Below are positions 44,765 to 54,659 of a stretch of DNA of 64,000 nucleotides, in pieces (the first letter of the stretch is position 1; the number at the start of each line of letters is the position of its first letter). The DNA is from Rhynchospora pubera. Lineage: Eukaryota > Streptophyta > Magnoliopsida > Poales > Cyperaceae. The stretch spans positions 133,449,657 through 133,513,656 of the forward strand of contig CM051459.1 of NCBI GenBank assembly GCA_028095005.1. The letters are read 5' to 3'. Both the position numbers and the translations under genes were made by a program. The notes under the pieces were generated by a model. The model searched no databases. It was not told the origin of the DNA and was given only the letters and a program-made list of their open reading frames with translations.

Positions 44765-46800
44765 CACTACACCAAAAAAAAGTTTTAGTACCGCCACATT
44801 AACACCTGTTTTTAAGAAAACCGATATAAAAAAAAAAGACTGCGGTAATTTCTAATTGTCAGGCTTTATCTTTAGTACCGGTTTTTTTTAAAAAAAAAAA
44901 CCAGTGTTAAAATGTTGGCAGAAAAAAATAAAAAAAGGAGTTTATTTTTAGTACCGATTTTTTCAAAAACCGGTACTAAAAATACGATTATTAGTATCTG
45001 TTTTTTTATTAAAAAACGGTACTAATGGATTGTAGAAAAAATTATAATTCTGTCAATCTTTAGTATCGGTTTTTCTAAAAGGTCGGTACAAAAAATTATA
45101 TTTTTAGCACCAATTTTTTAGATGGCAATGAGTTAAAAATAAAATTTAACTAAAGGATCTCTCTTCTCTATCTCTCCGCTCTCTCTCTAAGCTACCAGAC
45201 CCAATACTCTCCTTCTTCCCTTCTCCTTCCACCTCTCTTAGATTCTCTCCTCTCTAAACTAAACCATAGCATAGAATCCACCAATGGACGTGCGTGCCAT
45301 CTCACGTGGACACGGTGGCACCGGAGCTCACAGCCGATAGAGGAGTCTCAGCCGCTTCCCTCCTCCCACGCTGGGCTCTGACGAGTTCGAGACCCCAAAG
45401 GGCAGGTTTGTAAATAAAACACGAGGTTAGTTTTGGTGCCAGAGTTCGAGATCTCAAAGGGCTCTGACGAGTTTGAGACCCCAAAGGGCTCTGGTGGATG
45501 AATTTCTTCATGCCAGAGTTGAATCTGAGGAGGATAAAGTTGTTTTGGTGCGAAGAGGAATGGATGATCGGAGAATGAAGTAAAGTGGCAAAATCGGGAC
45601 AGGATCAAGTTGTTCGGATTTTGTTGTTATCATTACTAATTCGTTACGTGATTTGGTTGATGCTGCTTCAAAGTCTTTATCATATCAACAAGATATATTG
45701 AGAAAAATATTTCCTTAACCTATGCCTCTTGCAAGTAAACATTTTTACCTCTGTTGCATTCAAATACTTGTTCTTTGTTGCTTTGTTATTTGCTAAAAAA
45801 AATTTATTGAATTTTTGACAGTAACATTCTTTGCCAAAAATTAGAATTGGTAGCACATAGACGTTATTTTAATCAGAAAGCACTGACTGGTTTTTTCACT
45901 TTACTCTCCAGGCGCCTAGAGCTATTGATAGCAACTAGGCCTGTCAACGGCATAAAATACCACGTGATTCCGTTTCGTTTATACGAAACGGAACGAATAA
46001 CGGCAGCAATTTCATTTCGTTCCAATAAATGAAACGGCAAACGAAATAAGAATAGTGACGTTTCGAACCTTATCGCTTCATTTCAAACTGTTTCCTATGT
46101 AATTTATTAAGTGAAACGAATAACGGAACGGAATTCTGTACCGTTTCATAAACGGAACTGATTAACGGAATGGATGTTGAAACCGTTTTCTTAACGAAAC
46201 GGCAAACGGTATGGGTGGTAACGTGGTTTTTTAACGCGTTTGACAGGCCTAGCAACACACCTGAGCATGCATGGGTTGAAGTATAACTTCTTTGCTTTCT
46301 ATATAAGTATTCTAATTTAACAACTTTTTTGTATGTATTTTGTTTGGAAATTTCCATATATGTTAAATGATGGATGAATACATGTTAATGGATACGTAAT
46401 TTAATTTTGGTTGTATATTTGTGATCCGTTGTGATAATTGTGAAAAGGGGCTAGCCCCAAAATTATTATTTTTATTTATTTTCTACGTTGACCTTTAGTA
46501 CCGGTTATTAACTAAAAACCGGTACTAAAGAGAGAAGAAAATGGTAAAAAATAGTAGATCTTTAGTATCGGTTTTTAACTAAAAACCGGTGTTAAAGATA
46601 GTATTTTTAACACCGATTTTTAGTTAAAAATCGGTACTAAAAATCCTCGTCTTTTTTTCGCGAATTTCAGCACGTTTTTAACACCAACTTTTTAGTACCG
46701 GTTTTTAATTATTTTTAACACCCCTATTATTAATACCGCTTAACAATCGGTACTAATAATTCCTAATTAACCGGTACAAATATAAAAAAATGGCATAGTG
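44765..46800. mobile_element. CACTA element, 2.0 kb, non-autonomous
   Basis: It begins CACTACACCAAAAAAA and ends (reverse complement) CACTATGCCATTTTTTT, with AAG duplicated on both sides (44762-44764 and 46801-46803): the CACTA terminus and 3-bp target duplication of the superfamily. Subterminal zones (44.79-45.12 kb and 46.49-46.77 kb) are packed with TTTAGTACCGG/CCGGTACTAAA words in both orientations, the expected transposase-binding subterminal repeats. No transposase is encoded. Internally GAGTTCGAGACCCCAAAGGG is repeated about three times (45.37-45.49 kb). A hAT-type element is nested at 45937-46249. Confidence 0.9.
45937..46249. mobile_element. hAT-type element nested in the CACTA element
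   Basis: GGCCTGTCAA at the left and TTTGACAGGCC at the right are inverted ends. The flanks TAGCAACT (45929-45936) and TAGCAACA (46250-46257) match at 7 of 8 positions, as for an 8-bp hAT target duplication. The body is rich in CGTTTCGTTT/AAACGGAACG words, as in the element at 31272-31598, so both belong to related families. Confidence 0.8.
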
Positions 46801-46803
46801 AAG

Positions 46804-47095
46804 GGTCCAGAATTGTTTAGATTAAGAATTTTGTAAAATACCAAAAAAAATATACTAAAAAATTCAGAAAATATAAAATTTTTTCTCCAAAGAGATTTAA
46901 ATATGGAGAACACATTGAATGGTTCTGATCGACTGTTATAATCTCGAAAAATTGAGATATCAACGTAACTGACAGTCTCATCCGTCAATCGCGATTGATT
47001 TTAGTCTACCTCAAAAAAGAATATAACTAGTATAATTAATACATCATTACTTGATAGTCCAATCATATTTCATTAGTAAAGTATTATATTTTACA
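46804..47095. other. Spacer between CACTA and foldback elements
   Basis: AT-rich DNA without recognisable genes or element ends. Confidence 0.4.
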
Positions 47096-47096
47096 A

Positions 47097-47830
47097 TTGG
47101 GACTGGTAAGGATCATCTCCAATATTTCTCAACCGCATCATGTGAGCCTCACTAATTCAGTGCTCATTCTCATCCCTTCTTTCCTTCCATGTATTTTTCT
47201 ATTTCCTTCCTTCTCCCATGTACCCACCCATATAGCGCCTGCACCGTTCTCGTCCCATCCGCATCCCTCTGTCGCTGACTCTCTCCCTAACTAGAATAAT
47301 TGGTTAACTAACTAGCACAATTAGGTGTACCGACTAGAACAATTAGGTATATGAATAAAAATAATTAGAATAATTATATATATTAAGTACAACAATTAGG
47401 TGTATGACCTAGCAAAAATTATGTATGTGTTCTAGTTGGGGTGGGTACGTACTGGGAACAAATTAGAAAATTATCATTGTTCACATCTAATTATTTTTAT
47501 TCATATACATAATTGTTCTACTTAATATACATAATTGTTCTAGTTAATAAACTTGATTGTTCTAGTTGGTAAACTTAAGCGTGTCAGTTAGTAAATTCAA
47601 TTATTTTAGTTGGGGGACAGAGTCAGCGACAGAGAGATGTAATGAGGATGAGAATAGTGCAGTGTTGGATAGGTAGGTACATAAAAGGAGAAAGGAAGAA
47701 AAATACAATGAAGAGATGATGAATAATACTAGAAAGGAAAGAGAGAATGAGAATGAGCATTAGATTAGTTGGGAATGAGGAAATAAAAGAATCCTAGAGA
47801 TGGTGAAAAGTAATAGTTCCGCTTTAAAAA
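47097..47830. mobile_element. Foldback element (long inverted repeat)
   Basis: The left arm (about 47150-47370) and right arm (about 47480-47770) are diverged inverted copies. Shared words read in the same order from left to centre, and on the reverse strand from right to centre: GCTCATTCTCAT, TTTTTCT..TTCCTTC, ATGTACC.ACC.AT, CTGTCGCTGACTCT, TAGAACAATTA, ATATGAATAAAAATAATTAG. The centre is only ~100 bp. The transcript would form a hairpin with arms of 200-300 bases. Outer ends and target duplications are not sharply defined. Confidence 0.75.
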
Positions 47831-48255
47831 TGTATTTAGTTAATTAGTTGCACAAAGAATAACGAAGATGATATAGAGAAAAAAGAGAAAAGAGGAAACG
47901 GAGTATTTACTCTTTCTACCATGCATGTGTTCAAGAGGAGAGAGAATAAACTTTCTTTTTATTTTATTTTTTATTTGATTAATATCTATTCTTATTTCTC
48001 TCTTCTATGTTCGCCAATTGGCTCTTCTTGTGCATCCAAACAAGTCTTTTAAAAATACTTCGGACAAAGAACATGTGCGTTCATTGATTTTAGATAGTAT
48101 TGGGGTGCCAGTACGTAGAATGAGAGAAAGTACTCGCACAGATTGAATAACGTTTGGTTAATTGTGTTTTATTGGATTACTTTTCCTTAATAAAGAGAAA
48201 ATGGTGTTCCCTCCACTTATTTTTTTAAAAAAAAGAACATGTGCATCCAAACACA
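47831..48255. other. Intergenic, no gene seen
   Basis: AT-rich sequence with partial CATCCAAAC words typical of decayed MITEs. Nothing coding. Confidence 0.4.
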
Positions 48256-48423
48256 CAGGGGCGGATCTAAGTGTGCCCAAAAGTGAACAATTGCCCCATA
48301 CTTTTAAAATAATCCCTTAAAAGTATAAAAATTACATATTTGTTGAGTTAGAGGTATTCAATTTTCCCCCTAAAGGTTTTAAAAATTTCAACATGACTAT
48401 ATTTTAGAAATCTTGGTTCCGCC
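48256..48423. mobile_element. MITE (CAGGGGCGGATCTAAG type) cut by an LTR element
   Basis: The left end CAGGGGCGGATCTAAG is mirrored near the right by CTTGGTTCCGCC, which stops where the LTR begins (48424) before the expected final CCTG. Hence the LTR element inserted within the last bases of this older small DNA transposon, probably hAT-like. Confidence 0.6.
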
Positions 48424-50170
48424 TGATATCGTCATTATTTGTTGGTATTTGGACCGTACTTGGCACTCAAATAACACTCAAACTATTGAATTATTTAATA
48501 AATTGCTACGATTTCCAAGGAATTGGCTCTACCGTCGTTTCTTCTCTCATTTTTACAGAACTTTGATGATTTCTGATGATTTTAGAGCATATAGATGGAT
48601 TCCCGACATAGCACGCACGCTAGATGACTCATTTCTAGCATTGGAGGCTCTTTTCTCTCTTCTGGTCGACCCGAACAATCATCTGTTCGATCCGACCCAA
48701 ACCTATGGCAGCCAGGCTTTATTTTCTCTCTTCTGGTCGACCCGACCACAAGCCTGTTCGATCCGACTGGGCATCACAACAGCAGAATTGTGCAGCTGTC
48801 TTTTCTCTCTCCTGTTTGGTTCGACTACACACTTGTTCGGTTTGACCAGGTTGCCGCCATATCACATAAGACATTATTTCTTACATAGAAACTGATGGAA
48901 ATGGTAATTTTTTGCGCCCTGGTGCCCTAGCCTTCCATCCTTGCGACCTGGGACATCCATATATACACCTCTAGGCCTGAAGGAAAGAGGCATACCTTCT
49001 ATACCACAAAATTCCACTTTTCATAGGCATTTTTTTCTCTTCCACCATTGGAGATCATCAAAGCTTGGTTCTTTGAAGCGACGGTAGCAAGGAGACGAGC
49101 TTGGTGACCATCTTGCAACACACCACTGCCTAGAGATCGTAGTTCGAAAGCACAAAGGAGTATTCGGTTTATTCTTCTATGTTTTCTTCTCTATTTTCAA
49201 TGGGCTTGTATTTTGTGATTTCTATATTATTTGTTGTGTGTTTTAGTACTATGTTAGGCTAAATTTATGTAGTCTTAGGGGTAAGGTAGTAACTCAGGTT
49301 TGGATGTTGTGATTTGACTTGTCATGTTATGATATGTTTTGTTGAGACTTATATTAATTGCTTGTTTAAATTGCTTGGTTAAGTCTAATTAACTTCTAGA
49401 TGAATGACCATATTTAGTTAAGTTCTAAAGTTAGGTTAATCAAGATAATTTAGATAAAGTATTTGGGATAAATCGTAGATCCGAAAGGGGAGATTAGTTG
49501 GCACCAAAAGTGTAACTTTTAGACAAGTCCAAAAGACCTCTAGATATCCTTATAAACTCCAACAAACAAGTTTAAGTTGATTGAATTCTATACCAAAAGT
49601 TGTGAACCAATCGAGTTAATTAGGTTAGGTTGTGATTAAACCAGTTTCTAGTCCAATAAGTGACAACTGAGGTTTAGTGAATCTAGGTTTAGCCAACAAA
49701 CCCTAGCACAAAGCATAAAATATCATAAAAGGTCAAAACCACACACTTTCACCCTCTGTTTGGACCGAACATATCCTTGTTTGAACTGAACAGAGAAGTG
49801 AACGCTTGAAAAACACCGTTCGATGCACGAAAGTGATAATTTCTGTGTTCTAGAGTCCAAACCAAGGTGAAACATAAACCCTAAGACGCCTTATTATACT
49901 TGAAAAACACCAAAATTTACCTGCCTTAGTTTACCTTACTTAAAATATTATTTAGAACAAAAAATAACCAAAAATATCTACTTGATTGCATTGTTACTTA
50001 GTTTCTACACTCTCAACCTTATTTTATTGTCTAGCTTTTGAAAAAGGATAAGTCCGGTATTTAATTAAACCGTCCCTTAGGTTCGACCCTAAAGCTTTAC
50101 TCCAAACGATTAGTGAGGTTAGCTCTAGGTCTATAAATTTATTTGATTCCTAGGTTCTAAGCCTTCATCA
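48424..50170 (+). repeat. 5' LTR of the Athila-type element
   Basis: TGAT...ATCA are inverted LTR ends. U3 (to about 48955) carries ~71-bp degenerate repeats (units near 48650, 48721 and 48795) built around TTTTCTCTCTTCTGGTCGAC and CTGTTCGATCCGACC. A TATA box CCATATATACACC lies at 48956-48968, so R-U5 covers the remaining ~1.2 kb. The end is fixed by the primer-binding site 3 bases downstream. Without a 3' LTR the left boundary is inferred. Confidence 0.65.
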
Positions 50171-50173
50171 AAT

Positions 50174-50191
50174 TGGCGCCGTTGCCGGGGA
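50174..50191 (+). other. Primer-binding site (tRNA-Asp)
   Basis: TGGCGCCGTTGCCGGGGA exactly complements the CCCGGCAACGGCGCCA-type 3' end of plant tRNA-Asp. This fixes orientation and the LTR end. Confidence 0.9.
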
Positions 50192-50471
50192 CGGTGTTGA
50201 TATTGGATCCTTATCTTAGTATTAAAAGACTAGATCTTTTTTTTTCTTTTGAAACTCATGTTTTCTTCTCTCTTAAATTTCAGGACTAGCAGGTAACACA
50301 CAAAGGAAGAAGTCCCCACCTCCAAGGGTAAAAGATTTTCTCCGAAGAATAAATGAAGAAGCCAGATCCTCCTCCTTTACTCCTGTTCGAACCGACTAGG
50401 GCTCTGTTCGATTCGACCAGTGCTCTGTTCGATTCGACCAGCACCCCGAACAGAGAGAAGAAAACACTGCA

Positions 50472-52005
50472 ATGGCCGACCAACTCACTCCCGAGGCCAT
50501 TGCCCAGCGCACACAAGAATTGGAGAACCTCCGTCTCCAACTTGAGCAAAGAGAGGCTCAACTCGCAGAGGAGCGGGACGCTCTCACAGGACAACGAAGG
50601 GAATTAGAAGACGAGCGTCGCCGCTGGACCCAAGAGGACGAGGCTAGCGTCCATAACTCTGACGATGAGGATGGCCGAGACCGCGAAAGGACACTTGGAG
50701 AGTACGGAGCCCCAAATGCGAGAGATGTGGGCGGGCCAGTGTTGATTGCCGCGCCAACAACATGCTAATCTCTCCAAACCATGTCACACTAGTCCAACAA
50801 AATCCGTTCTATGGAGATGACGAAGAGGACCCTCATGCTCATTTACAAAATTTCATTGATTGCACACGTTTAATCAAAATTAATGGGGTTTCTCAACAAG
50901 CAATTAGGCTATTATTGTTTCACTTTACCCTTAAGGATAGTGCCCGCAAATGGTATAAAAGTTTGAAAAAGGGTTCAATTCGGTCTTGGGATCAAATGGC
51001 ACAAGTTTTTCTAGAGAGATATTTCTCAACTGATAGGTCTGATACGATAAGGACAGAATTGAACAACTTTGCCCAAAAAGATGATGAAACAATGAGGGAT
51101 GCTTGGGAGCAATTTAGAGACCTTGAAAATTCTTGCCCACACCATGGCATTCAAGATTGTCTTTTAATGAAAAATTTTTATAGTGGTCTTTATGATAATA
51201 TCAAAATTAATATTGATTCTCTTTCAGGTGGGGCATTCAAACGGCTCGATGCAACCCGAGGGCGAGACTTGCTTGATCATTGCGCACGGAACTATACTTG
51301 GTATTCGATTCCCAGCCCCCGCCGTTCTAGCCATGCAAAGCATCAAGTGCACAAGATTACAGCTAGAGACGAGAGGATTGTGGAGTTGGAAGCTAAGTTG
51401 GCCTCTTATCACTCAGCTCAAGGGACACATCTCCATTCGAACCAATTTGGAGCATGCGGCGAGGAAGGACATACATCTCTCAATTGCCCTCTTGCTAAAA
51501 TTGGTAACGGAGGGGCCCAAGTGAACTACCTACACAATGGGCTCCCTTTCGGTTCAAAGTACCAAAATAACCCGCCAAATCTGTATAGGAATGTCCAATT
51601 CAACAACAACAATAGAGACCAATCATTTCAAAAGAAATCCTTTTTCGATAGGGAAGAGATTCCAATTGTTGTTCAAGAATTCATGAGTTAGCAAGAAAAG
51701 TTTAACAAATCTATGGCTTTAGGGTTGAACGAATTGAAGGCTACCACCAATGAATTGAAGTCCACTGTCAACGAATTCAAAGGTAGTGCGAGCACATTGC
51801 AACACTTGGAACGCATGATAGAAGCACACTTCTCCCGACTGTCCGGCAAGCTTCCAAGCCAGCCTCAGGTCAACCCTAATGCAGAGATCAAGTCCATTCA
51901 TGTTCAACGAAGCGGCAATGAGTACCAAGACCCACCCGTGCCACCAAACGAAGGAAACAGCCTTTCTGTTCGGTCCGACCAGAATCCTGTTCGATCCTTT
52001 GGTGA
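50472..52005 (+). pseudogene. Broken gag of an Athila-type element
   Basis: Gag packages element RNA in virus-like particles. Three parts are seen. First, an N-terminal coiled-coil-like segment (QRTQELENLRLQ, QREAQLAEERD) from 50472, which stops at 50766. Second, in another frame from about 50753, the retrotransposon gag domain: EDPHAHLQNFI, a W-Y-K motif, FLERYF, AWEQFRDL and CPHHG. A C-terminal zinc-knuckle-like CGEEGHTSLNCP follows, lacking the first cysteine of the usual CX2CX4HX4C. This frame ends at TAG (51689-51691). Third, the same frame continues after the stop with the LPSQPQVNPN segment known before the protease in Athila Gag. So there is at least one frameshift (about 50.72-50.76 kb), one in-frame stop and loss of everything downstream. 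Non-functional. Confidence 0.85.
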
Positions 52006-53760
52006 GTATCCGTTATATATCCTACATATTTTCTGGATTACTGATTAACATTAAACCACTGATAGAACATGTTGGACATGATCGGTCATGTATATCAAAA
52101 ATACACTTTACTTTTCCAAAAATACTCCTGTTGGTTTTCCTGATTTTATGCATCCAGTAAGTAATCCAGATATGTCTCTCTTCTTCTAGAATTCTAGAAT
52201 TTTTTTTAATGATTACTTCTTGGTTATTTTTTTAGTTTCAGTTTAATATGTAATATGGATGCCAAGAGCTGTTATAGCACATGTAATACACGTCACTGTA
52301 ACAGTTCTTAATCATGGTATAGGCATAAACTTGGCGCGTTCTTTTTTTAGTCAAATTAGTTGTCATTGACTCATTGTTCAATGAGAACTTGAAGCTAATC
52401 TTTGCTTGATATATCCAGGTATTACAACGAGACTAGGGAGGAAGCCTTAGGATATAATAAAAGTTTGGTGTAGATAAGAATCCCTGTGGTCCACCTCCAG
52501 AGATCGGTTAGTCACATACTCACATGCAATTAATATTTTATTTGCATTTTGTGTTACTGGTTTGGCTACCGTTTTGTGTTTTGGTCAAGAGATGAGAGAG
52601 GAGCTTCAAAGCTGCGATCAGTAGGTATCCAGTGTTTTGTTGTAGTTCATCATGCATTTTTGAGATTAATTTGTGAGCACCAAAGGAGACATGCTCTACG
52701 GCTAATTGTTGTTTGTTTTCACTTATTTAGCTAAGATGAGTACAGGTCACACTAAGTTGTACAAGCTAAGTTCAATTGGTTTCAAGATGATGCAATGAGT
52801 GAGTCTTATATATGTTATGCTCTAAATATTGTGTTTATTTGTTACCATTTTTCAAATTTATATAAATGATGTTAGCTTATTGTTATATCAGACCTTCACA
52901 TGGTGAATTGTTAGCGTGGAAAATATTAATTTGAGTGCTTCAATATTTGTACCTAATTTCGATCGTGTTTAGCTATTTAATGGCCTATAATTATTTTTGC
53001 TCTATTTTAGTTTCCTTGATGGCAGTTGCAAATAATAATACTTGACTTTTGCATACAGTGGGCAAGAGATGACATTTGGTATTCAGCTGGAAGTTTGTCT
53101 TTTGCTGTTTAATTGAGGTCTGTTAAATACCGCTTGATTTTTTTATTTTCCTTATTGCAAATAAAGGTCCATAATAATTTTTGTCAAAATTAACAGCTCA
53201 GCTTGACTTTTCCTTCTATTCTTTTTTGTACTTTCAGCAAAAATTTCTGATATTGGCAAATTCCCAGCCTAAAGGAAGTTGTTGCCTTTGGTGATTTCGG
53301 GGCAACTCCCATTCGAGTTATGAGTAAAGGAGTAAGAGGTATAATTTTAGCATTTTATTTTCTAAATTTAGATTGATCTGATTCCAAAGACTTTTTATGG
53401 TTTTGCTTTACTGGTACTTTATATTGATCATAGATTCTTGCTCAAAGATGCTATCCAAAATAAGTTTTTATTTTTCATGCGATGAGAAGAAAGAAATGCG
53501 TTGTTTGTTTTCTATTTTAAAAAAGAATGTTTTTTTTTTCCAACAAATTAATCTGACCGCATAAGAATATTGTTAGAAAATATACATCTTCTGATATGTT
53601 ATAAACAAGTCCTTTTCCTATCCTACATCCAAACGTGTTATTTTAGAGCAATGTAGGTTTTCATTGTAGAGGAGGTGTTTCTGGCAACAACGGAAGAAAG
53701 TGGTCTTTTTTTGGTTGGATAGATATTGATATCTTATTCATTGTACTATTTTATTTTATG
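52006..53760. other. Unclassified region with exon-like pieces
   Basis: Composition resembles plant gene introns (T-rich tracts, repeated acceptor-like TTTCAG and donor-like AGGTAT words) with short conserved-looking pieces. Examples are a YYNETREEALGYNKSLV frame after ATATATCCAG (52420) and a SLKEVVAFGDFGATPIRV frame (about 53271-53325). The pieces cannot be joined in one frame, and no family is recognised. It could be the remains of a host gene, or fragments captured by a larger transposon whose 3' end is at 61.6 kb. Confidence 0.25.
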
Positions 53761-54520
53761 AAACTGTCTCGCACTTTTTCGCGGCCCTCGGATCAACAGA
53801 GGAAAATCCGGTCTCGGATTGAGGGGCAAAAAAAGAATGCGGATCAGATACCCCTCGCGAGCCTCAAGAGGCCGATACCGATACCACCCCGAAGCGCGGT
53901 ACCTGTACGGTCTTGAGTTCTCACGAGGGTTTATTATTTGAAGGGGTCCTTTCTTTCCAGTAGGCGCAAGCCCCTACTGTTAATTACCTCCGACATGGTC
54001 AGGAGCACCTCTAGATCGGGAAAACCAAAGGATTGTGTGTCGTGAGCTGTTAGGGAATTGTAAATATGCAATTAGCGGTCCTATCATGCATTTATATTTT
54101 TTTTTGTTTTTTTGTTTTTTATTAATATTACTACTATAATGCAATATTAATATATCATATTATTATATTTTTTTTGTGGACTTTGGATTGCAGGGGACAG
54201 CAGTCTCTGGAGTTCTTAGCAGTCCCTGGAGTTCTTAGCTTGTAGAGGTTTCGGTTGACTGCCGTCGCTGGACGCTTGTAGTCTTCTCGTTTTCTGAGTT
54301 CTCTCCATAATGTGTTGAATCAAGATTTAGGCTCTTATGATTTGCATTTTTGTTTTTATAAGGCATGGGCTTCCCAAAGCGGGTTTCTTAAACTTCTTGT
54401 TGATCTTTGTCGAGGTTATCTGAAAGTGACGTCTGATTCCTGATCAGATCGTTAAATTTGGTTGACGCGGTGCTTGAGGTTGTTTTCTTCTCTTTTTTTT
54501 TTTGAAGTTGACATCAGGCC
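53761..54520. other. GC-richer non-coding segment
   Basis: Abrupt change to GC-rich sequence (GCGGCCCTCGGATCAAC, CTCGCGAGCCTCAAGAGGCC), then T-rich, then a short duplication (GTCTCTGGAGTTCTTAGCA / GTCCCTGGAGTTCTTAGCT at about 54200-54240). No coding frame. Likely part of a retrotransposon LTR or untranslated region. Confidence 0.35.
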
Positions 54521-54544
54521 CCTGGGCTTGCGGATGTTAAAGAC

Positions 54545-54600
54545 GCCGGACCCCTGGGTTTATGGGCGTTAAAATCTTATGCGCGCGGGTGCGACCCGAG
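54545..54600 (+). repeat. Flanking repeat, left copy
   Basis: GGACCCCTGGGTTTATGGGC plus AATCTTATGCGCGCGGGTGC is repeated, slightly diverged, at 55995-56050, on the other side of the hairpin-unit array and in the same orientation. Confidence 0.75.
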
Positions 54601-54659
54601 TCGGTTGCCCCTTGACCTTTCCCGGGAAGCGGGGTGACGCTCGTTCGATGGGCATAGAG

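Larger units (their letters stand above)
48424..52005 (+). mobile_element. Athila-type Ty3/gypsy element, truncated on the right
   Basis: The 5' LTR is 48424-50170 (1747 bp), starting TGATATCG and ending CTTCATCA. After AAT comes the primer-binding site TGGCGCCGTTGCCGGGGA (50174-50191), complementary to the 3' end of plant tRNA-Asp, as typical of Athila-type elements. A broken gag follows (50472 to about 52005). Protease, reverse transcriptase, integrase and the 3' LTR are absent; the sequence changes character at about 52.0 kb. The left flank CCGCC cannot be matched on the right. Ends are placed from TG/CA termini and the interrupted MITE. Confidence 0.75.

Noticed and set aside
48893..50170. 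Alternative Athila LTR start at TGATGGAA (48893)
   Set aside because: The TATA box would then lie too close to the LTR start and the motif array outside the LTR; the interrupted MITE places the boundary at 48424.
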